Of a DNA stretch of 64,000 bases, positions 1 through 8,589 are shown piece after piece. The notes below the pieces were generated by a model. That model saw only the letters and a program-made list of their open reading frames with translations. It ran no database searches and was not told the origin of the DNA. The DNA is from Methanosarcina barkeri MS (GTDB taxonomy: Archaea > Halobacteriota > Methanosarcinia > Methanosarcinales > Methanosarcinaceae). The stretch is from positions 310,001 to 374,000 of the forward strand of contig NZ_CP009528.1 of NCBI RefSeq assembly GCF_000970025.1, read 5' to 3'. The first letter of the stretch is position 1, and each line of letters begins with the position of its first letter. The translations under genes were made by a program, and so were the position numbers.

Positions 1-465
1 CGCCAGGGCTTATTGACAATTCGCCACCTTAACAATTTTGGGATTCCCACGACCCTAATTGTGGATTCTGCGGTGCGCTACTACATGAAAGAGGTGGATA
101 AGGTCGTTGTCGGGGCTGATGCTATTGCAGCTAACGGTGCCCTGGTAAACAAGATTGGAACCTCTCAGCTTGCACTTGCCGCCCATGAGGCCAGAAAGAG
201 TTTCATGGTCGCTGCCGAAACTTTCAAGTTTAGCCCTAGCACGATTATCGGAAACCCCATAGAAATCGAAGAAAGGGCTGCAGATGAAGTCGTGGACCCT
301 GCGGTTATTTCAGAGCTCTCTCATGTGAAGGTTAGAAATCCTGCTTTTGACTTCACACCTGCCGAATACATAGATATGATCGTAACCGATATTGGAATCA
401 TTCCGCCTGCAATGGCTTATACCGTTATAAAAGAACATCTTGGCTGGGAGCTTGGTGAAGTTTAA
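1..465 (+). CDS. Ribose-1,5-bisphosphate isomerase (eIF-2B-like family), 3' part
   Basis: The reading frame is open from base 1, so the 5' end lies outside the window. About 154 C-terminal residues are visible. They contain the conserved isomerase stretch VVVGADAIAANGALVNKIGT followed by the sugar-phosphate-binding C-terminal half, as in archaeal eIF-2B alpha/MtnA-like proteins. In archaea this group converts ribose-1,5-bisphosphate to ribulose-1,5-bisphosphate in the AMP phosphorylase / form III RuBisCO nucleotide salvage route. Methylthioribose-1-phosphate isomerase is the nearest alternative; the assignment to R15P isomerase follows from close family resemblance and is not proven by a single residue visible here. 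A T-rich run follows the TAA. Confidence 0.85.
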   Translation, partial: RQGLLTIRHLNNFGIPTTLIVDSAVRYYMKEVDKVVVGADAIAANGALVNKIGTSQLALAAHEARKSFMVAAETFKFSPSTIIGNPIEIEERAADEVVDPAVISELSHVKVRNPAFDFTPAEYIDMIVTDIGIIPPAMAYTVIKEHLGWELGEV

Positions 466-536
466 AAACAGACAATTTTTAATTTTTATACTTTTTTATT
501 TATGCTCTCAGGTCTTTGAGCTTTTTTCAGTTACCT

Positions 537-1313
537 CTACTCGTCTTTAATAACCCCATCCGTAATCCTGAGAACCCTTGAACACTCCTTTGCAACCTCA
601 GGGTCGTGCGTTACAACAAGAATTGTCTGCCCTTTTTCGCTCAACTCTTTGAAGACTCGCACAATCGAGTCTCTGGTTTTGCTGTCCACCTCACCCGTCG
701 GTTCGTCAGCCAGAATAACCGCCGGCTTATTCGCAAGTGCTCTGGCAATAGAGACTCTCTGCTGTTCTCCTCCTGATAATTCCGAAGGCTTATGGGAAAG
801 ACGGTCTCCAAGGCCAAGTTCTTCTAGCAGCTTTCTGGCCCTTTCTCCTCTTTCTTTTTTGGGCACTCTGGAAAAGCGCATGGAAAGTTCCACATTTTCA
901 AGTGCAGAAAGTGTAGGGATAAGATTATAGTGCTGGAAAATAAAGCCTATTTTTTCTCTTCTCACGCGGGGAAGCAGTTTTTCAGGTACAGATGTAAGGT
1001 CTGTCCCATCAAGAATTATTTTTCCATCCGTGGCTTTTTCAAGCGTGCCTATAAGGGCAAGAAGAGTGGATTTTCCGGAACCTGAGGGCCCCATTATCGC
1101 GAGAAGTTCACCTTTTCTTACGGTTATGCAGGCACAGCGAAGGGCATGGACAGGAATTTTGCCTTGAAAATAAGTTTTGGAAAGGTTTTCAACCTGCATT
1201 ATGATTTTCTGGTCTTTGTTTCCAAAATTGCGCTCATTTTCTTCTGTTTTCGACATTTTTTCCGGCTTATCCGGAATTTCAACTCCTCTTCTCTCAATTA
1301 CCGTCTCAAGCAT
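537..1313 (-). CDS. ABC transporter ATP-binding protein, MacB/LolD type
   Basis: This 258-residue ATPase has Walker A GPSGSGKS near residues 75-82, signature LSGGEQ near 179-184 and Walker B VILADEP near 199-205. The domain itself begins near residue 40 (MQVENLSKTYF), so the first 39 residues are an unusual charged extension. I kept the upstream ATG because it overlaps the stop codon of the permease gene by 8 bases, a typical translationally coupled arrangement. The MacB/LolD class energises extrusion of lipoproteins, peptides or small molecules from the membrane rather than uptake. It is the last gene of an apparent three-gene minus-strand operon with the permease and a surface-anchored protein. 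The substrate is not known. Confidence 0.88.
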   Translation of the reverse strand: MLETVIERRGVEIPDKPEKMSKTEENERNFGNKDQKIIMQVENLSKTYFQGKIPVHALRCACITVRKGELLAIMGPSGSGKSTLLALIGTLEKATDGKIILDGTDLTSVPEKLLPRVRREKIGFIFQHYNLIPTLSALENVELSMRFSRVPKKERGERARKLLEELGLGDRLSHKPSELSGGEQQRVSIARALANKPAVILADEPTGEVDSKTRDSIVRVFKELSEKGQTILVVTHDPEVAKECSRVLRITDGVIKDE

Positions 1314-2421
1314 GCTTCAAAGCCTCCATAGGACTCATCTTCGAAGCTCTGTACGCAGGATAAAGCCCTGAAAGAGCCCCTATCAATAAGGCAAAGAGCA
1401 TTGCAATTACAAGAAGTCTGGGCGTTATCAGGAAAAGCACTATCCTTGTATTTGCGAGCCAGGCATTCATAATATAAACAGCCCCGGAACCTACAAGAAT
1501 TCCAAGGACCCCACCGAAGAGACCCATAACAGAGGCTTCCCCAAGCGTGAGGAGCAAGATATCCCTTGTCTCGGCTCCAATGGCTTTCAAAATTCCGAAT
1601 TCTCTCGTCCTCTCGGCAACAGACATGAGCATCGTATTCATTACGCAAAGCCCGCCTATGATTGCTGCAAGGAGGCCTGAGCTGATAGTAATTACGCTGA
1701 AAATCATAAAGGACTGCCTTGCCTGTACCTCAAGCTCTCCAGGAGAAAGAGTGCTTGTACCTTTAACGCTCAATTCTATGCGTTTGGAGAGCATTTCTGC
1801 ATCTACCCGCTCATCAGGCACTGCAAAGATATAGGAAATCGAATTACCAACATCGTAGAGATCCTGAGCAGTTTCAAGAGGTATGATTACCGCATTGTCA
1901 AAAATCGAGCCAGTATAATCCAGAATTCCTACAACGGTAAAATATTTTTCATGGATCTCAAACTTGCTCCCAATCTGGAGTTTATATTCCCTCTGTATGT
2001 TGCTTCCGACAACAACATTATAAGAATCTCCTGGATTGAGAAAACGGCCTGCTTTCAGCTCTACGGGATAAAGGGCAACGCTGGATTTTTCCGGTGGTAC
2101 ACCAAGGATCTGCTTCCCGGTCATTCCCATTTTATCCTCGTCAAAAGTAGTCATTAAAAGCCCATATGCATCTTTCACCCCTGCCACACGAAGCACGTCG
2201 CTTACCTTATCGTCCGTGAGTCCTCCTCCAAAGACTCCACTTTCGGAAAAGACCCGAATTTTATCACTGGTCACACTCATGGAGCGCTCAAAGGTCTGGT
2301 GAAAATTTTCGGACATCGCACCCATAACTATAACTGCAAAGATTCCAAGGGCAATCCCACAGACTGTCAGTGCACTCCTGACCTTCCTGTTCATTATGTT
2401 TCGGATGATGAGGTCAAACAT
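1306..2421 (-). CDS. ABC transporter permease, FtsX/MacB family
   Basis: This 371-residue membrane protein begins MFDLIIRNIMNRKVRSALTV, the usual start of FtsX/MacB permeases: a basic amphipathic helix, one membrane segment, a large extracytoplasmic MacB periplasmic-core domain (roughly residues 45-240), then three C-terminal membrane segments. An ATG 87 bases further upstream would add a KAL-repeat peptide that comes only from a tandem repeat in the DNA, so I reject it and start at 2421. The stop overlaps the start of the ATPase gene. The pair should form a tripartite-like exporter or a mechanotransmission complex in the cell membrane; what it moves cannot be read from the sequence. Confidence 0.87.
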   Translation of the reverse strand: MFDLIIRNIMNRKVRSALTVCGIALGIFAVIVMGAMSENFHQTFERSMSVTSDKIRVFSESGVFGGGLTDDKVSDVLRVAGVKDAYGLLMTTFDEDKMGMTGKQILGVPPEKSSVALYPVELKAGRFLNPGDSYNVVVGSNIQREYKLQIGSKFEIHEKYFTVVGILDYTGSIFDNAVIIPLETAQDLYDVGNSISYIFAVPDERVDAEMLSKRIELSVKGTSTLSPGELEVQARQSFMIFSVITISSGLLAAIIGGLCVMNTMLMSVAERTREFGILKAIGAETRDILLLTLGEASVMGLFGGVLGILVGSGAVYIMNAWLANTRIVLFLITPRLLVIAMLFALLIGALSGLYPAYRASKMSPMEALKHA

Positions 2422-2454
2422 GATGATCCTGCATTCGAATTTTATACTATTTTG

Positions 2455-2520
2455 GGCCTTCAAGGCTTTCAAGGCTTTCAAAGCTTCTAAAGCTTTCAAG
2501 ATTTTCAAAGCTTTCAGAAC
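2455..2520. repeat. Short tandem repeat (9-10-bp unit, CAAGGCTTT-like)
   Basis: About seven imperfect copies of a CAAGGCTTT / CAAAGCTTT unit lie between the surface-protein gene and the permease start. Read on the minus strand they give the spurious KALKALKAL peptide. The repeat sits where the permease leader and ribosome-binding site should be. Confidence 0.8.
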
Positions 2521-2546
2521 TTTTTATTTCCTTTTTTCAGAACTCT

Positions 2547-3731
2547 TTATTTTCTTTTCCTTCCAGAAAAGATTCCAGCGCAGAGAAAAATTCCCAGAAC
2601 TGTGAGGAAGCCAATAGCCGGAGATTCTTCAACAGGGATTGCTTCGGCAACGGGTTCAAAAACCCTCAAAACTGTTTCATGGCTGTCTAGAATTTCTCCT
2701 TTGGAATTCAGCACATAGATTTTTACATTGTAATCTCCTTTCTGTACTCCCTGCCAGATTATTCCTACCGTATCTTCTTTTCCCGAAGTCAGGATATCTG
2801 CAGTCTCTTCAAAAACCTGCACTTTCCCATCCTTATGCGTCAGCACAACCCTTACAAATCCGTCAAAAGGCACCTGGGATTTTCCGACAATAGTGACACT
2901 TGCTCCGTATTCATCTATATCGATATCCCGCTCAATAATTTCCACTTCTTCCTCGGCTCTGAAGTTCGAGATATAGGCTGCAGTGACATCAGGAGAGTGG
3001 GAATGGACTTTTAAAAGAGTAGTGTAGTTTTTATCTTTCTCAAGCAGGAAAGGCCAGTAGCTTGCGTTATAATAAGTGCTTATAATAGGGATATTCTTCT
3101 GCTTTTCAGAATAAACGATTTCCGTGCCTGAGAGAAGTTTCAGGTCAAGGTCGATAACGCCGGGTTCAGGTGTCTGTATACTCCTGAGATTAGCAGGGCT
3201 TGTAAGACTCATTAAAACTGAAGCTTTCTCTGAATCTGCAGAGAAGTCAACAAGTTTAAGCTTTGAAAGGATAGGATTTCGGTTGGAAAATGAAAGTTTT
3301 CTGAAAGCAAGGTTTTCCTTCCCGTTTTTAACATAAACATACGCTGTATAGGAGTTTATGTCTTTTCCAAAATCTTCATCAATTCCCCAGAACAGGATTT
3401 TTGTAATTTCCTGCCCTTTCTTAACAGGCCCTAGAATAAAAGTTTCTGATTTCAGCAATTTATTCTTCGAATTCAAAGTAAAAATAAGAGAGGCGTTTTC
3501 AAGAGGCTGCTCAAACCGGACTGTAGCATCCGATAGTTCGTGGTTTGCAAAAAAATCCGTGATAACGGCATCTCTCTGTCCTTCCTCCTCAATGGCTGTT
3601 CCATTTACTGAGGCAAAAGCAAGACTGAGATCAGCGCAGAAGATAACCAGGAATAGAAGAATGAAAAAAAATCGGAAAATAAACCTTCTATGTTTAAATT
3701 TAAAAGAATTTTTTTCTTCAGGCAAACTCAA
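2547..3731 (-). CDS. Membrane-anchored surface protein of unknown function, first gene of ABC operon
   Basis: This 394-residue protein starts at TTG (TTGAGTTTGCCT), preceded by GGAGGAGG at good distance. A basic stretch and a hydrophobic signal/anchor occupy residues 15-40. The middle looks like two or three beta-sandwich repeats (patterns such as SVTIVGKSQVPFDGFVRVVL). The tail is a single hydrophobic segment after PAIGF, ending in GRKRK, which resembles PGF-CTERM archaeosortase anchors but lacks the exact PGF triplet. It lies 125 bases upstream of the MacB-like permease on the same strand, so I infer an extracytoplasmic partner or substrate-binding subunit of that exporter. No enzyme motif is visible. 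Confidence 0.72.
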   Translation of the reverse strand: MSLPEEKNSFKFKHRRFIFRFFFILLFLVIFCADLSLAFASVNGTAIEEEGQRDAVITDFFANHELSDATVRFEQPLENASLIFTLNSKNKLLKSETFILGPVKKGQEITKILFWGIDEDFGKDINSYTAYVYVKNGKENLAFRKLSFSNRNPILSKLKLVDFSADSEKASVLMSLTSPANLRSIQTPEPGVIDLDLKLLSGTEIVYSEKQKNIPIISTYYNASYWPFLLEKDKNYTTLLKVHSHSPDVTAAYISNFRAEEEVEIIERDIDIDEYGASVTIVGKSQVPFDGFVRVVLTHKDGKVQVFEETADILTSGKEDTVGIIWQGVQKGDYNVKIYVLNSKGEILDSHETVLRVFEPVAEAIPVEESPAIGFLTVLGIFLCAGIFSGRKRK

Positions 3732-4003
3732 GCCCGGTTCCTCCTCCCGTTCAGAAATTTCAGGACAGAAAGTTCAAGAAACCGGCTTTGTAAGAGTTTA
3801 AACTCTAAACCGGCATTCCCATCTGTTTTCTGTTATTGGGATATATGTCGGAACCTCTATGTTTAAGTTTTCATCTCCTGTAAAAATAAAGATTTTTAAA
3901 GCCAGTTTTTGTTTTTCGAACTCTATATTGTCTGGCTATTAAAGGCTTGTCTGAGCACTAATTGGTTTGAACTTTAAGTCTTAATTGGTTTGAGTTTTGA
4001 GCC

Positions 4004-4705
4004 TCATATCTTTGTCGTAATCCAGGTCCCGCACGATATGGGAGACTTTTTGGCTGCTTCTCTATCAAGAACTTCTTCGAGCTGGGCGGGGTTCCGGGCA
4101 TCCATGACAAGAGCATCGAGTTTGCAGCGTTCGATGATTTTTGCGGCTACAGGATCAACAGGGGATTTGGAGCCTGCTTTCATCTCAATCGCCATGACTA
4201 TGTTTATGAGCTTCTCAGGAGAGATTTTATCGTACTTTACTGCCGAAGGGTCACAGTTAGGGTCTGAGGAGTAAACTCCATCAATAGATGTTGCAATTGC
4301 CAGCAGGTCTGCTCGCAGGAACTCTGCAAGAATTGAAGCAACGGCATCTGTTGTCTGGCCAGGAGTGACGCCTCCCATAACAACTACCTTTCCGGGACGG
4401 ATAGCCTTTGAGGCTTCAAGATAATTTGTAGGGATTTCCGGACAGGCATCGGGCCCAAGAGCTGCGGCAAGCAAATGTGCATTCAGACGAGTAATTTCGA
4501 TACCTATGTAGTCACAGGTTACTTCATCGGCACCAACTGCTCTTGCAGTGTTGATGTAATTCCTTGCCGCTTCTCCTCCGCCGGCTACCACAAGCAGAGT
4601 ATGCTTTTTCGAGAGCTTCCGGAGAACATCCGCATATTTTAAAAAACTATCAGGATCTAGATTTTTTGCGAGAATTGAACCGCCTAATGAGAGTACTATG
4701 AGCAT
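4004..4705 (-). CDS. pyrH: Uridylate kinase (UMP kinase), archaeal type
   Basis: This 233-residue amino-acid-kinase-fold protein starts MLIVLSLGGSILAK (phosphate loop) and has the GGGEAARNYI segment, the MGGVTPGQTTDAVA motif typical of archaeal UMP kinases, and ATSIDGVYSSDPNCDPSA in the nucleotide-binding region. It phosphorylates UMP to UDP with ATP in pyrimidine nucleotide synthesis and acts as a cytosolic hexamer. The length fits the archaeal family (about 225-235 residues). It stands alone, divergent from the TetR gene to its right. Confidence 0.93.
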   Translation of the reverse strand: MLIVLSLGGSILAKNLDPDSFLKYADVLRKLSKKHTLLVVAGGGEAARNYINTARAVGADEVTCDYIGIEITRLNAHLLAAALGPDACPEIPTNYLEASKAIRPGKVVVMGGVTPGQTTDAVASILAEFLRADLLAIATSIDGVYSSDPNCDPSAVKYDKISPEKLINIVMAIEMKAGSKSPVDPVAAKIIERCKLDALVMDARNPAQLEEVLDREAAKKSPISCGTWITTKI

Positions 4706-4856
4706 GATGATCTCTACACATTAACAATTCGGATTTTTAAATGTATCGCTGGATATTTTTTACTTAAGTTACCAAAAATCCCTTATGTACTGTAATACTT
4801 AATAAGAGCCAAGAATAAAATGCCATAAAGTATTTATAACGTAATACTATATCATA

Positions 4857-4874
4857 AATGACTAATCAGTCATT
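4857..4874. promoter_or_regulatory. TetR-type operator 1 (tetR promoter)
   Basis: Palindrome AATGACTAATCAGTCATT: two 7-base arms around AATC. It lies between a TATA-like TTTATAA (about 4833) and the tetR start codon at 4890, which is the position expected for autorepression. Confidence 0.8.
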
Positions 4875-4889
4875 TTACAGAGATAACAT

Positions 4890-5468
4890 ATGAAAGAACA
4901 GGTTAAAGACAAAAGAACTGCCATTCTGGAAGCAGCCCTGAAGCTCTTCACTGAAAGAGGCTTCCATGGTACATCCACTGCTCAGATTTCAAAAGATGCA
5001 GGTGTGGCCACAGGCACGCTTTTCAACTATTTTCCTACAAAGGAAGACCTTATCAATAGTCTGTATTTTGAGGTAAAAGGAGATTTAAGCCGCAGTATGG
5101 GCAAAGAAATTGAGGCACAGAATACCTTCAAGGATAAATTAAAAAAAATATGGTCAAATCTAATCAAATGGGGAGTAGCAAATCAGGAAGAATTCCTTTT
5201 TGTCGGGCAGTTCTGTTCATCTCCTTACATCACAAAGTTTACGCGTGATGAAGTGATGAAAGAGTATGTATTCCTCCATAAGCTTGTGGATGAAGGAATA
5301 AAAGCGGGAGAAATCAGAGATTTTTCAGCGGAACTTACCATTGCAATGTTTTATCAGGGTAGCAGGGCGGTAGTGAACCTTATCATTGATTCAGATTCTT
5401 CACTGGATGAAAATAAGGTTATAAAAGATGGATTCCAGATTATTTGGAAAGGTCTGGCTAATAACTAA
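4890..5468 (+). CDS. TetR/AcrR family transcriptional regulator
   Basis: This 192-residue protein has an N-terminal TetR DNA-binding domain (residues 8-55: AALKLFTERGFHGTSTAQIS, then VATGTLFNYFPTKEDLI) and a helical ligand-binding C-terminal domain. TetR proteins are mostly repressors released by a small ligand. The perfect-armed palindrome in its own promoter recurs in variant form before five further transcription units up to 19.1 kb, so I infer that it controls the whole redox island and itself. Such regulators are commoner in bacteria than in methanogens, and the flanking genes also look bacterial. The ligand is not known; a quinone, aldehyde or xenobiotic would fit the enzymes. Confidence 0.92.
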   Translation: MKEQVKDKRTAILEAALKLFTERGFHGTSTAQISKDAGVATGTLFNYFPTKEDLINSLYFEVKGDLSRSMGKEIEAQNTFKDKLKKIWSNLIKWGVANQEEFLFVGQFCSSPYITKFTRDEVMKEYVFLHKLVDEGIKAGEIRDFSAELTIAMFYQGSRAVVNLIIDSDSSLDENKVIKDGFQIIWKGLANN

Positions 5469-5487
5469 TTTTTTTCATCCCTCGCGC

Positions 5488-5510
5488 GAGTGATCAGTCA
5501 ATCATAACTC
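5488..5510. promoter_or_regulatory. TetR-type operator 2
   Basis: AGTGATCAGTCAATCAT, a variant of the tetR palindrome, 20 bases after the tetR stop and upstream of the TATA-like TTATGTAATATAA at 5521-5533. Confidence 0.65.
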
Positions 5511-5544
5511 GAGCAAATGTTTATGTAATATAACAACTTTGTGA

Positions 5545-5560
5545 TCGACTGGTCAGTCAA
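5545..5560. promoter_or_regulatory. TetR-type operator 3
   Basis: CGACTGGTCAGTCAAG, with a symmetric GACTGGTCAGTC core. Together with operator 2 it brackets the TATA-like element, so bound repressor would occlude the promoter. About 265 bases remain to the next start codon, a long leader with no other gene. Confidence 0.65.
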
Positions 5561-5824
5561 GACTGAAAATTCACGTTACATAATGAGCTCATTTCAAAAA
5601 CTCAAAATGGCATCTTTGAATCTCGAAAATGGGAAAATCAATCGAGTTTAGGACCATAAAAACAGTTCTTAAACTCTGTCAACTTAAGAAAAGGTATTCT
5701 GTAATTTATGTTTTGATCCTGAAGGTGTCAAGTGTAATTACAAATTAAACCAACATCTGGAGTAAACCTACATCTGAAGAGCTGATTTCTCCTTTATCCG
5801 ATTTATTTAGCAGGAGATATATAG

Positions 5825-6934
5825 ATGGCAAGTAAAGTTTATTTCACAGACCTGAGAGCAAGAAATCCGCAGGAGAATACGATCAGCAAAATTCAGAAAC
5901 TTTTTGATGAGGCGGGTTTTGCTGAACTCCTTGGAGAAGGCGATCTGACTGCAATTAAAATTCATTTTGGTGAGTACGGAAGTGACGGATATATAAATCC
6001 AGTTTTTGTACGGCAAGTTGTAGAAAAGATTCGGGAAGCAGGAGCAAAACCGTTTGTTACAGACACAAATACACTTTATTCAGGCAGCCGGCATAATTCA
6101 GTTGATCACCTAACTACAGCGATAGAACATGGGTTTGATTATTCTGTAGTCAAGGCTCCACTTATCATATCAGACGGTTTGAAGAGCCAGAACGTTGCAG
6201 AAGTCGAGATCGGGAAGAAGCATTTCAAATCCGTAAAAATAGGTTCGGATATTGCTGCCGCCGATTCCATGATTGTGATGTTCCATTTTAAAGGGCACAT
6301 TATGGCTGGTTTCGGAGGAGCTATCAAAAATCTCGCTATGGGATGTGCTCCAGCGGTCGGCAAAAAGTATCAGCACTTCAGTACAAGCCCGCATGTTATT
6401 CAGGAGAAGTGCATCGGCTGTCAGAAATGTGTTAAAATCTGTCCTGTAGGAGCTCCTCATCTTCTGGGAGAAGTCTCAATGATTGATCCTAATGTCTGTA
6501 TAAGCTGTGGACAGTGCATGGAAGTTTGCCCTGCCGAAGCCATAACTATAGATTGGGAATCTGATATGCCAGAGTTTCTTGAGAGTCTTACAGAGTATGC
6601 TTATGGTGCAGTAAAAGAAAAAGAAGGAAAAGTAGGTTATATGAATTTCCTGCTTAATATCTCGCCTGATTGTGATTGTGTGCCATGGAGTGATGCTCCT
6701 ATTGTGTCAGATATAGGAATTCTTGCTTCAAAAGATCCTGTAGCCATTGACCAGGCAAGCTATGATCTTGTAAATAGACAGAAAGGGCTTGTTAACTCCT
6801 CTCTGCAATGTAATCACGAGGTAGGAACTGATAAGTTCAGAGGTACCTGGCCTATGATCGATGGAACCCATCAGCTTAAGTACGGAGAAGAACTCGGATT
6901 TGGAAGCAGAGACTACGAACTTATTGAAATTTAA
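5825..6934 (+). CDS. DUF362 family 4Fe-4S protein
   Basis: This 369-residue protein carries an N-terminal DUF362 domain (IKIHFGEYGSDGYINPVFVR, HFKGHIMAGFGGAIKNLAMG) and two ferredoxin clusters in the middle, CIGCQKCVKICP (196-207) and CISCGQCMEVCP (225-236), followed by a second part of DUF362. The clusters are of 2[4Fe-4S] type. Members of the family act as electron-transfer or sulfur/iron-handling proteins in anaerobes, but the reaction is not established. Gene context puts it under the TetR operators just upstream, so I infer that it supplies low-potential electrons to the aldo/keto reductases or flavodoxins of the island. No signal peptide is seen. Confidence 0.88.
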   Translation: MASKVYFTDLRARNPQENTISKIQKLFDEAGFAELLGEGDLTAIKIHFGEYGSDGYINPVFVRQVVEKIREAGAKPFVTDTNTLYSGSRHNSVDHLTTAIEHGFDYSVVKAPLIISDGLKSQNVAEVEIGKKHFKSVKIGSDIAAADSMIVMFHFKGHIMAGFGGAIKNLAMGCAPAVGKKYQHFSTSPHVIQEKCIGCQKCVKICPVGAPHLLGEVSMIDPNVCISCGQCMEVCPAEAITIDWESDMPEFLESLTEYAYGAVKEKEGKVGYMNFLLNISPDCDCVPWSDAPIVSDIGILASKDPVAIDQASYDLVNRQKGLVNSSLQCNHEVGTDKFRGTWPMIDGTHQLKYGEELGFGSRDYELIEI

Positions 6935-6975
6935 AGTCAAGTTTTAGTGTCATGTGGGGAAAATTCATATTATAT

Positions 6976-7092
6976 AGGACTTACGCAGTTGAACTGAAAA
7001 ATCAACAGCATTAGACCATTAACTGTCTAAAATGTGACTTTCATCCACAGTATTTGACGTAATTGATTTTGCTCCTCAAGTACGTAAGTCCT
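6976..7092. mobile_element. MITE copy 1 (117 bp)
   Basis: A short non-coding element with terminal inverted repeats AGGACTTACGCAGTTGAAC and (right end) ...GTACGTAAGTCCT. The ends match those of the transposase-bearing element at 24 kb, and three more copies lie at 29.2, 37.9 and 59.5 kb. It sits just after the DUF362 gene, at the edge of a zone of gene remnants. Confidence 0.85.
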
Positions 7093-7136
7093 AATATAAT
7101 GGGTTCGTCTCAAAATTTAAATTGTCTTTTTGAATT

Positions 7137-7529
7137 ATGGCAGTCGTTGGTCTGGAACTTTTGACATCTGTACCGCCGAAATTTACTGCATATCAAGGTT
7201 TTGATGCGTTATTTCATAGTGTAGAAGGCTACGTTTCTAATGGCGTCAATCTAATGAGCGATATGTATGTGATGACAGGTTCGTACAAATGGCACAGATA
7301 ATGGGAATGAAGGATGTGAAGGAGCCGATGGACTTCATCACAATGCTGGTGAAATTGCAGGAAGATTGCGGAGTTGCAGACCTCAGGATGCCCGATTACG
7401 GCATTGAACCGGAGAATTTGAAACCATGGCGAAGAACGCAAAGGATACGGTGGGTGGCCTGTTCCTTTGTGACGAACTGAGCTAAGCATGGAAGATTGTA
7501 TTGCCATCTATGAAACTTCTTACATGTAA
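7137..7529 (+). pseudogene. Iron-containing alcohol dehydrogenase remnant
   Basis: The frame from ATG at 7137 reads VPPKFTAYQGFDALFHSVEG, the iron-binding region of Fe-dependent alcohol dehydrogenases. It breaks after NLMSDMY, where most of the middle C-terminal domain is missing. A second frame then gives DRFVQMAQIMGMKDVKEPMD and MPDYGIEPENLK, and a third frame AKNAKDTVGGLFLCD and MEDCIAIYETSYM up to the stop. The N-terminal NAD-binding domain is absent. At least two frameshifts and one internal deletion make it non-functional. Confidence 0.85.
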
Positions 7530-7562
7530 AATAACAATACGGCCAATCGGGGAAATTATCAT

Positions 7563-7781
7563 ATGAAGGATAGTACCGTGCACCTTTTGCACCCTACTGC
7601 CGTGCTCGCTATCATTCTCACCAGCTACTTGATGATTGCATTCGACATCTCAGTCGTCATTACAGGGCTCCCGGAGATTCAGAACAGTCTTGGCTTCTCA
7701 GCCACCGGACTCTCCTGGGTGCAGAACGCCTATACGCTTGCCTCCGGCGTTTTACTCCTGCTCAGATACCTTGCCCACTGA
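7563..7781 (+). pseudogene. Truncated MFS (DHA2-type) drug transporter, N-terminal fragment
   Basis: The 72 residues hold the first transmembrane helix and motif D-like region of DHA2 multidrug exporters (AFDISVVITGLPEIQNSLGF, then LSWVQNAYTLASG). Full-length members have about 450-500 residues and 14 helices, so this is the broken start of a transporter. A ribosome-binding site is not evident. Its place next to a TetR regulon suggests that the ancestral cluster included an efflux pump. Confidence 0.8.
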
Positions 7782-7882
7782 GGAAATTGAAATAACGCTC
7801 AGGAAATATCCCAATATCGCTCTCCACTATAGCGAACATGAGAATAAATTTGTGGATATAAATAAAAGAGGAGATACACACG

Positions 7883-8575
7883 ATGAAGAAAATATCAGCG
7901 TTTGCTCTCATAATCTTAATGGGCCTCTTCCTAGCCGCCTGCGGATGCACAGACAGCGACACAACAAAGGTTGACGTAAATAGCACACAGCCAGAAACAC
8001 AGAACAATAGCCCCAGTATTACCGTCCCAGAAAAAACCAATTCTCCAAATACGGAAACTGAAAGTGAAAATCATACACAAACGGATTCAGCGCCAAAAAA
8101 AATTCTTGTGGCTTATTTTTCACATACTGGCAATACGCGTGTAATTGCTAATCAAATCCACGAAAAAGTCGGCGGTGATATCTTTGAAATTGTGACCGTA
8201 AATCCATATCCCACGGATTATGACTCTGTGGTTGATCAGGCAAAGCAGGAACAGGAAGATAACTACAGGCCCCAGCTGAAAACAAAAGTTGAGAACATTG
8301 ACTCCTACAATGTGGTTTTCATAGGTTATCCCAACTGGTGGGGAACGATGCCAATGCCGGTATTTTCATTTTTGGAGGAATATGACTTTTCCGGGAAAAC
8401 CATTATACCGTTCTGCACACACGAAGGAAGCGGCCTTGGACGAAGTGTTGAAGACATCACCGAGCTTTGCCCGCAGTCCACTATTCTGGACGGCCTTGCA
8501 ATCAGAGGATCAAGTGTAAAAACTGCGCAGGATGATGTATCCGAGTGGCTGCGTGAAATAGGAATGACAGAATAA
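7883..8575 (+). CDS. Flavodoxin-domain lipoprotein
   Basis: This 230-residue protein has a lipoprotein signal peptide (MKKISAFALIILMGLFLAAC, lipobox LAAC with Cys20), a low-complexity Ser/Thr/Asn linker to about residue 72, and a flavodoxin-like domain starting KILVAYFSHTGNTR (FMN phosphate loop) and containing [20 protein letters not shown] and [10 protein letters not shown]. The domain should bind FMN and shuttle electrons outside the membrane, because the signal places it there. AGGAG lies 8 bases before the ATG. It is followed after 14 bases by a membrane protein and then an aldo/keto reductase, which look like one operon. A flavodoxin anchored outside an archaeal cell is unusual; the bacterial style of the signal suggests transfer from Firmicutes-like donors. 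Confidence 0.85.
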   Translation: MKKISAFALIILMGLFLAACGCTDSDTTKVDVNSTQPETQNNSPSITVPEKTNSPNTETESENHTQTDSAPKKILVAYFSHTGNTRVIANQIHEKVGGDIFEIVTVNPYPTDYDSVVDQAKQEQEDNYRPQLKTKVENIDSYNVVFIGYPNWWGTMPMPVFSFLEEYDFSGKTIIPFCTHEGSGLGRSVEDITELCPQSTILDGLAIRGSSVKTAQDDVSEWLREIGMTE

Positions 8576-8589
8576 ATGAGGAAAACTCT

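Noticed and set aside
2422-2508. N-terminal extension of the ABC permease (KALKALKAL)
   Set aside because: It is the translation of a tandem repeat; the family start MFDLIIRN lies downstream at 2421.
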